Below are positions 40,908 to 45,995 of a stretch of DNA of 45,995 nucleotides, piece after piece; position 1 is the first letter of the stretch; every line of letters begins with the position of its first letter. The translations under genes were made by a program, and so were the position numbers. Under the pieces are notes generated by a model. It was not told the DNA's origin. It was given only the letters and a program-made list of their open reading frames with translations, and searched no databases. Origin of the DNA: Candidatus Omnitrophota bacterium (GTDB lineage Bacteria; Omnitrophota; Gorgyraeia; Zapsychrales; Fredricksoniimonadaceae); assembly GCA_903959815.1 (NCBI GenBank), contig CAJBYM010000084.1:1-45995 (forward strand), read 5' to 3'.

Positions 40908-41770
40908 GCGCGACCATTCTGGACGGAAAAGCGTTATCTCAGAAACTTATTGCTGAACTTAAATTCGAAGTTGATCGTTTGCTTAAAGAAACAGGCAAAA
41001 CGCCTCGCTTTGTTAATATTGTGGTTGGTCAGGATGCAAGTGCGGCGTCGTACGGAAAGTCGCAGAAGCGCGCAGCTGAGGCGATCGGCATTGATTATCA
41101 GTTCGCGTACTTACCGCAGAATACGACTCAAAAAGAGTTGCTTGATCAAGTTAAATTCCTCAATGAAAATCCTGAAGTTCATGGTGTGATGATCCATAAG
41201 CCTTTGCCTGCCGGGCTTGATTTCCAGAAAGCCGTGAACATGATCACGGCGGACAAGGACCTTGAGGGTATGGGTGTGGCTAATTTGGGCAAACTCATGC
41301 TGGGTAAAACGAGGATCATTCCGTGCACACCTGCTTCAGCGATGGCACTTTTGGCATCCAGCGGGGTGGATCTTAGCGGTAAGGATGCCGTGATCGTTGG
41401 CCGCAGTGAAATTGTGGGTAAGCCCATGATGCTCTTGCTTCTTGAAAAGAACGCTACTGTCACGGTGTGTCATAGCGGCACAAGTCGTGTGGGACGCCTT
41501 GAGGATCATATCAAACGGGCTGAAGTTCTGGTTGTTGCCATGGGCAAGCCGGGCTTTATTAAAGGAGAGTGGATCCGTGCGGGGGCGATTGTCATTGATG
41601 TAGGGATCAATGAGGTGGATGGCAAGATCACGGGCGATGTCGAATTTAATGCAGCTTGTGTTCGTGCCGGTTTCTTGACCCCGGTTCCCGGTGGTGTTGG
41701 TCCTGTCACAGCGGTCATGCTCATGAAGAATGGTATCGAAACCTTCAAACATCAGCTCGGAAAATCATGA
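40904..41770 (+). CDS. folD: FolD-like methylene-THF dehydrogenase with substituted cyclohydrolase residues
   Basis: 288 residues, full length. GFLTPVPGGVGPVT, IPCTPASAMALL, VIVGRSEIVGKPM and GKPGFIKGEW are standard FolD. In bifunctional FolD a Tyr-xxx-Lys pair (Y50/K54 in E. coli) and a Gln in the VQLPLP motif (Q98) support cyclohydrolase chemistry. By gapless alignment this protein has SYGKSQKRA (Tyr kept, Lys to Gln) and MIHKPLP (Gln to His), while the Asp of KDLEG is kept. It therefore probably oxidises or reduces methylene/methenyl-THF but hydrolyses methenyl-THF poorly, the task of the neighbouring FchA. Coupled to both neighbours by ATGA overlaps. Confidence 0.92.
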   Translation: MSATILDGKALSQKLIAELKFEVDRLLKETGKTPRFVNIVVGQDASAASYGKSQKRAAEAIGIDYQFAYLPQNTTQKELLDQVKFLNENPEVHGVMIHKPLPAGLDFQKAVNMITADKDLEGMGVANLGKLMLGKTRIIPCTPASAMALLASSGVDLSGKDAVIVGRSEIVGKPMMLLLLEKNATVTVCHSGTSRVGRLEDHIKRAEVLVVAMGKPGFIKGEWIRAGAIVIDVGINEVDGKITGDVEFNAACVRAGFLTPVPGGVGPVTAVMLMKNGIETFKHQLGKS

Positions 41771-42786
41771 AAAATGTTGTGATCATAGGTCAATCGCCGG
41801 CCGCTTATGCGGCGGTGAAGTCATTGCTTGAGCGCGACCCATCCGTAGGGATAACACTCATCAGTTGTGACGGACAGCTTCCGTATGACCGGACACTTTT
41901 AAGCGGCCTCATTGACCGGTCCGTTAAAGAAAGTGATATTTTTTGCGCAACCGAAGATTTTTTTAAGTCCGCGCAAGTTCAGGTTATTTTGGGCAAGGAG
42001 ATCTCGCGGATAAATTTTAATCGCAAACGTATTTTTATGGCTGAAAAAACCCAGGTAGATTTTGAAGGTTTGATCATTACCGATGGGGCAGAGCCGCGTT
42101 GGCCGGCGTTCAAGGGTGTTCGACGTCAGGGTGTTTTTCATTTGGCGCGCCTTGAGTCCGTTAAGAATTTGGTGCGTTATTTGACCTTTACGGAAACGGT
42201 CCTAGTCGAGCCTTTAGGATTCTCAGGCATTAAGGCTGCTTTGGCTTTGAAAGCTGTTGGCAAGGATGTCATTGTGGCTGTGCGGGATGAGGTCCTGCTT
42301 TCTAAAATCCTTTGTGTTGATCGGGCTAAAGTTCTGGCACGGGCGCTGGAAAAACGGGGTGTTCGTCTGATCTTGGGTGGCATTGATGATATTATCGGCG
42401 AGACAGAGGTGAAAGCCGTGCGTTTGAAATCCGGAAAAGTTGTGGCATGCGATATGGTGGTTATAGAGGATGTAACAGCCGATTTACGGTTTTTGAATGA
42501 TACCGAGCTTGCCGCTGTTGATCGCATCCTTGTCAGCGGGCCTTTTCGGACCCATATGCCGGGTGTCCATGCCCTTGATGTGGTGTGTCGGGATGAAGGC
42601 CTTAAATTTACAGGGGCATATGCCCTGAATACGGATATAGGCGTGCTCCAATCATCTGTAGCTGTGGCCGGCTTGTGGGGCGATGACCAGACGCTTACAG
42701 AAGTTGATCTTTTACCGCGTGATATTCTGGAAACGTTCTTTCATCCGGAAGAACTTGCACCCGTTGTCTCTGAGGTCACGTCTTAA
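41767..42786 (+). CDS. FAD/NAD-dependent oxidoreductase-like protein with degenerate nucleotide-binding motifs
   Basis: 339 residues. Overall it resembles the flavoprotein reductase fold of NirB/rubredoxin-reductase-type enzymes: KNVVIIG start, LPYDRTLLSGL (normally PYNRxxLS) and a second Rossmann region near ETVLVEPLGFSGIKAALAL. The first glycine motif reads GQSPAA instead of GxGxxG, and the second keeps only part (PLGFSG). FAD and NAD(P) binding may be altered or lost. Translationally coupled to folD, so a role with folate redox chemistry or as a scaffold is possible but unproven. ATG 41767 is used, not the track start inside folD. Confidence 0.75.
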   Translation: MKNVVIIGQSPAAYAAVKSLLERDPSVGITLISCDGQLPYDRTLLSGLIDRSVKESDIFCATEDFFKSAQVQVILGKEISRINFNRKRIFMAEKTQVDFEGLIITDGAEPRWPAFKGVRRQGVFHLARLESVKNLVRYLTFTETVLVEPLGFSGIKAALALKAVGKDVIVAVRDEVLLSKILCVDRAKVLARALEKRGVRLILGGIDDIIGETEVKAVRLKSGKVVACDMVVIEDVTADLRFLNDTELAAVDRILVSGPFRTHMPGVHALDVVCRDEGLKFTGAYALNTDIGVLQSSVAVAGLWGDDQTLTEVDLLPRDILETFFHPEELAPVVSEVTS

Positions 42787-43679
42787 TGTTCAAGGTTTTT
42801 CTCTGCATTTTTATTTTCTTGCCATCCTTGGCCCTGGCGTCGCAGTCTTTAGACCGCCAGGTCGCGCATGAATATCAGGCTAAGGGGTATGAAGCTCAGA
42901 TGCGGGGTGATCTGGCTCAGGCATTGTTCCTTTATGAGCGTGCTGAAGTTCTTATACCCGACGATGCGGCTCTGTTGAATGATATCGGACTTGTAGCTGA
43001 GGCCTTGGGCAAGATCGATGAAGCTGAAGAGCATTATCTCAAGGCACTTGCGGCAGATTTTAAGTGTTTGCCCGCGTACAGCAATCTCGGGTACCTTTAT
43101 GAAAACAAGCAGAACTTTGAACTTGCGGGTCAGTATTTTGAGAAACGCGTTAAGTTCGGGAATGTGCATGATCCGCGTACGCTTCAGGCACAGGCAGATT
43201 TAGATCGCATTACAAAGTTTTCACGCACATTGATCAAAAAGAAAAAAGCTGTTGATAAGGAGTCTTTGGAAAATGCGATGATCCTGCGTGCCAAGGAGAA
43301 GGTGGTCCCGAGCTTGCGCGAGAGTGTTGTTAATGCCGAGGTTGATTATCAGCGGGGAATGGATCTTTTTCAAGCCCGTCGGTATGACGCGGCGCGCAAA
43401 TCATTTGAAATGTGTCTAGAGGTATCGCGGGGGCATAAAGCTGCGATGCACATGCTCCAACGGACCAAGGCCATGCAAAAGATCCGTCCCGTTTTAAAAG
43501 ATGTACGTTCAAGTGCCGACCAGGATCATGTTATTGCGATGACGGAATATGACAAGGGCTTAAGGCTTTTGCATGATGGTTACCGTGATGAAGCGTTGAA
43601 GGCGTTTGACCGGGCCCTTTTGTTTGTGCCCAGTGACCCGGATGTCAAGGCAGCACGGCAGAAAGCGTTGGAGAAATAG
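42786..43679 (+). CDS. Exported TPR-repeat protein
   Basis: 297 residues. Signal peptide (about 1-19, MFKVFLCIFIFLPSLALAS), then tetratricopeptide repeats: GYEAQMRGDLAQALFLYERA, NDIGLVAEALGKIDEAEEHY, and SNLGYLYENKQNFELAGQYF in the first half, a charged linker, and two more weaker repeats near 186-215 and 250-290. A periplasmic protein-interaction role is likely; partners unknown. Coupled to the upstream gene (TAATG) and one base before polA. Confidence 0.85.
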   Translation: MFKVFLCIFIFLPSLALASQSLDRQVAHEYQAKGYEAQMRGDLAQALFLYERAEVLIPDDAALLNDIGLVAEALGKIDEAEEHYLKALAADFKCLPAYSNLGYLYENKQNFELAGQYFEKRVKFGNVHDPRTLQAQADLDRITKFSRTLIKKKKAVDKESLENAMILRAKEKVVPSLRESVVNAEVDYQRGMDLFQARRYDAARKSFEMCLEVSRGHKAAMHMLQRTKAMQKIRPVLKDVRSSADQDHVIAMTEYDKGLRLLHDGYRDEALKAFDRALLFVPSDPDVKAARQKALEK

Positions 43680-43680
43680 G

Positions 43681-45995
43681 ATGGCTGAGAGGATCCTGCT
43701 CATTGATGGACACGCCCTGTGTTACCGTGCATTTTATGCGGTGCAGGAATTGCGCAATTCGCGGGGTGTGCCAACCAATGCGGTTTTCGGGTTTGTGAAT
43801 ATTTTGCGAAAAGTCCTTAAGACGTATGAGCCTGATTATACGGCAGCATGTTTTGATACCGGCAAAGAAACGTTCCGTCGGGCCAAATTTGCGGATTATA
43901 AGATCCAGCGTCCTCCGATGCCCGAGGGGCTTTCTGAGCAGATCGCGGTCATTAAAGATGTTCTCAGGGCTTATGGTATCCCGGTCTTTGAAAAAGAAGG
44001 CTATGAAGCGGATGACGTGATCGCAACATTCGTTGAACGTTTTGCATCATCGACGCATGAGGTCATCATTGCGTCTGATGATAAGGACATGCAGCAACTT
44101 ATTACCGGATCTGTGCGCGTTTATAATAGTCGCAAGGATGCGCTACTGGGGCCCGAGGATACGCATGCACGTTTTGGTGTGGGGCCTGAAAGGGTCGTGG
44201 ATTATCTGGCCCTCGCAGGGGATGCCAGCGATAACATTCCGGGTATTGCAGGTGTGGGGGATGTTACGGCGCAAAAGCTTTTGAAAGAATTTGGTTCTCT
44301 TGATGAGATCTTGGCGCATACGGCTGATATTAAGGGAAAATTGAAAGATAAGGTTGAACAGGGGCGGGCGTCGGCTCTTTTAAGCCGTGAACTGGCCACT
44401 CTGGACAGGAATGTTCCCTTGACGTGTTCTTTGGATGATATCCGCAGCGGTCAAATGGATCGCAAAAAGCTGGTGACGCTTTTTACGGATCTGGAATTTC
44501 GCAGGTTGGCGGATGAGTTTTCCGTTGAAAAAGAAGTTCAACCACAGCGCTCAGGTGTGGTGTCATCTTTTAAAGATGGCGGCAATGATGTGGCTCAATG
44601 TGCAGGTGTGATGCTTTTGACCGGGGTTGCGGCCGTATTTCCTGTGATGGGTGAGGATGAGCAGGGGCGTCATGTGGCCGAGAGGTTCCTTGTTTCGAGC
44701 GGCGGCGTTCTGTTTACATTTACGCCCTCAGAGCTCGCGGGTTTGAATGATGTCTGGATGACAGCAGGTGTTCATCTTTGTGTCTATGATGCCAAGCCTT
44801 TCTTGAAAGCATTGGGCCTTTTGGGGATCACACCGCAGGCACAGGTGTTTGATGCGATGCTTGCGGGTTATCTTTTAAAATCAGGCCAATCATCTTTTGC
44901 GATACCGGCTTTGGCTTTAGTGTATCTGGACATTTCGATCCCTGACGGAGATCTCGTGCTTGAGCATCAGACGGCGGCGCTGGAGAAATTATATGCGCCC
45001 CTTAAGGCTGATCTGATCGATAAGAAACTTATGGATCTTTTCAAGGATATTGAAATGCCGCTGTGTGCGGTGCTTGCGGATATGGAACGTGAAGGTGTTG
45101 GTTTGGATACGCAAAAGATCGACGAACTTGCAGCGGAATGTGATCGCCGTATCAAAGCCATGACCGATGATCTTTATGCCTTGGCTGGCGGGGCATTCAA
45201 TTTGAATTCTCCCAAACAGCTGGGCGTTGTTCTTTTTGAGAAGTTGGCGTTGCCTGTTCTTAAAAAAACCAAGACCGGTCCGTCGACGGATGAGGAAGTC
45301 CTTAGCAGGCTCGCGCCCATGCATGCGCTCCCTAAGCTGATCCTCGAATACCGGCAGTTGGCTAAACTTAAGTCCACGTATCTGGATGCTTTGCCGCGGC
45401 TCATGGACATGGACGGGCGTATTCATTGTTCGTTCAATCAGGCGGGAGCGGAAACAGGACGTCTGAGCGCAGATCATCCTAATTTGCAGAACATACCTGT
45501 GCGTACGGATATTGGCCGTGAGATCCGCAAGGCTTTTATTCCGTCGACCAGAGGGCACGTGCTTGTTTCAGCAGATTATTCCCAGATCGAGCTTCGTTTC
45601 TTGGCTCATCTGGCCGGTGATCCGAAGCTTATGGAAGCGTTTAATAAGGGTGAGGATATCCATACATTTACGGCAGCTCTTATTTTTGAGGTGTCCCAGG
45701 AGCATGTGACGACAGAGATGCGTTACAGGGCCAAGCGTATCAATTTCGGGATCATTTACGGGATGAGTGCATTCGGCCTGGCCAAAGATCTTGCCGTGCC
45801 GCAGCGCGAGGCCCAGGATTTTATTGACCGGTATTTTTTACGCTATCCCGGGATTCAGGCGTTCATGCAAAAATGTGAAGCAGAGGCAAGGGAGCATGGT
45901 TTTGTGGCCACGATGTTCGGCCGTCGTCGTTACATTCCTGAGATCAACAGCCGTAATCCGATGATGCGACAGTTCGCGGAGCGTCAGGCTGTCAA
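43681..45995 (+). CDS. polA: DNA polymerase I (3' end cut by window)
   Basis: 771 codons visible, no stop reached; absent from the ORF track for that reason. The N-terminal 5'-3' exonuclease/flap domain (about 1-290) has LIDGHALCYRAFYAV, EGYEADDVIATF and LAGDASDNIPGI. The middle domain (about 300-455) corresponds to the 3'-5' exonuclease but lacks the DxE first motif, so proofreading is probably absent. The polymerase domain has motif A DYSQIELRFLAHLAGD (about 631) and motif B RYRAKRINFGIIYGMS (about 681); motif C lies beyond the edge. ATG 43681 directly follows the TPR gene. Confidence 0.97.
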   Translation, partial: MAERILLIDGHALCYRAFYAVQELRNSRGVPTNAVFGFVNILRKVLKTYEPDYTAACFDTGKETFRRAKFADYKIQRPPMPEGLSEQIAVIKDVLRAYGIPVFEKEGYEADDVIATFVERFASSTHEVIIASDDKDMQQLITGSVRVYNSRKDALLGPEDTHARFGVGPERVVDYLALAGDASDNIPGIAGVGDVTAQKLLKEFGSLDEILAHTADIKGKLKDKVEQGRASALLSRELATLDRNVPLTCSLDDIRSGQMDRKKLVTLFTDLEFRRLADEFSVEKEVQPQRSGVVSSFKDGGNDVAQCAGVMLLTGVAAVFPVMGEDEQGRHVAERFLVSSGGVLFTFTPSELAGLNDVWMTAGVHLCVYDAKPFLKALGLLGITPQAQVFDAMLAGYLLKSGQSSFAIPALALVYLDISIPDGDLVLEHQTAALEKLYAPLKADLIDKKLMDLFKDIEMPLCAVLADMEREGVGLDTQKIDELAAECDRRIKAMTDDLYALAGGAFNLNSPKQLGVVLFEKLALPVLKKTKTGPSTDEEVLSRLAPMHALPKLILEYRQLAKLKSTYLDALPRLMDMDGRIHCSFNQAGAETGRLSADHPNLQNIPVRTDIGREIRKAFIPSTRGHVLVSADYSQIELRFLAHLAGDPKLMEAFNKGEDIHTFTAALIFEVSQEHVTTEMRYRAKRINFGIIYGMSAFGLAKDLAVPQREAQDFIDRYFLRYPGIQAFMQKCEAEAREHGFVATMFGRRRYIPEINSRNPMMRQFAERQAV

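Overview
The window is 46 kb of ordinary-looking, gene-dense bacterial chromosome of near-balanced base composition, almost entirely coding on the + strand. Many neighbouring genes overlap by 1-4 bases (ATGA, TAATG), so long co-transcribed, translationally coupled runs are likely. The organism is a diderm with a meso-diaminopimelate-type wall, inferred from a TolC-family protein, an RND pump, a lipoprotein with a lipobox, and a MurE carrying a DNPR motif. The dcw cluster lacks ftsZ and murB and has a fused murC-ddl. Together with the overall style this makes me think of a PVC-superphylum lineage such as Omnitrophota. That is an inference only: no rRNA gene is present and I could run no search.

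Layout. 1-2.6 kb: end of a PHP phosphoesterase gene, then ribD, a nested inverted repeat, ribE (riboflavin synthase) and fabZ. 2.6-2.75 kb: promoter and tRNA-Pro(CGG). 2.8-7.4 kb: acyP, ligA, a lipoprotein gene, xerD and a short CCA-adding/poly(A) polymerase-family gene. 7.4-10.4 kb: rbfA, a DHH phosphoesterase, truB and ribF. 10.4-10.74 kb: regulatory intergenic region with a near-consensus promoter and a three-repeat MraZ operator.

10.7-27.1 kb is a dcw cell-wall and division cluster: mraZ, an unknown small gene, rsmH, ftsL-like, ftsI, murE, murF, mraY, murD, ftsW, murG, an HExxH metallopeptidase, murC::ddl fusion, ftsQ, ftsA. The expected ftsZ is absent. After ftsA lies an oppositely oriented small membrane protein and an orphan receiver domain.

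27.9-37.4 kb: queA, a HAD phosphatase coupled to a glycerol-1-phosphate dehydrogenase homologue, tgt, then TolC + RND + MFS exporter genes without a membrane-fusion protein. 37.4-39.6 kb: trmD, rplS, rnhB, yraN. 39.6-40.3 kb: a VapBC-like toxin-antitoxin pair with its own promoter and a start-codon-overlapping inverted repeat. 40.3-43.7 kb: a one-carbon operon (fchA, a FolD with substituted cyclohydrolase residues, a degenerate FAD/NAD oxidoreductase-like protein, a TPR protein). 43.7 kb to the end: polA, cut by the window edge.

The strongest leads are the dcw cluster without ftsZ/murB; the fchA-folD pair, in which FolD appears to have lost the residues for the step FchA can perform; the HAD/G1P-dehydrogenase pair; the 127-bp nested inverted repeat; and a pervasive excess of GATC linked to context-dependent isoleucine codon choice.
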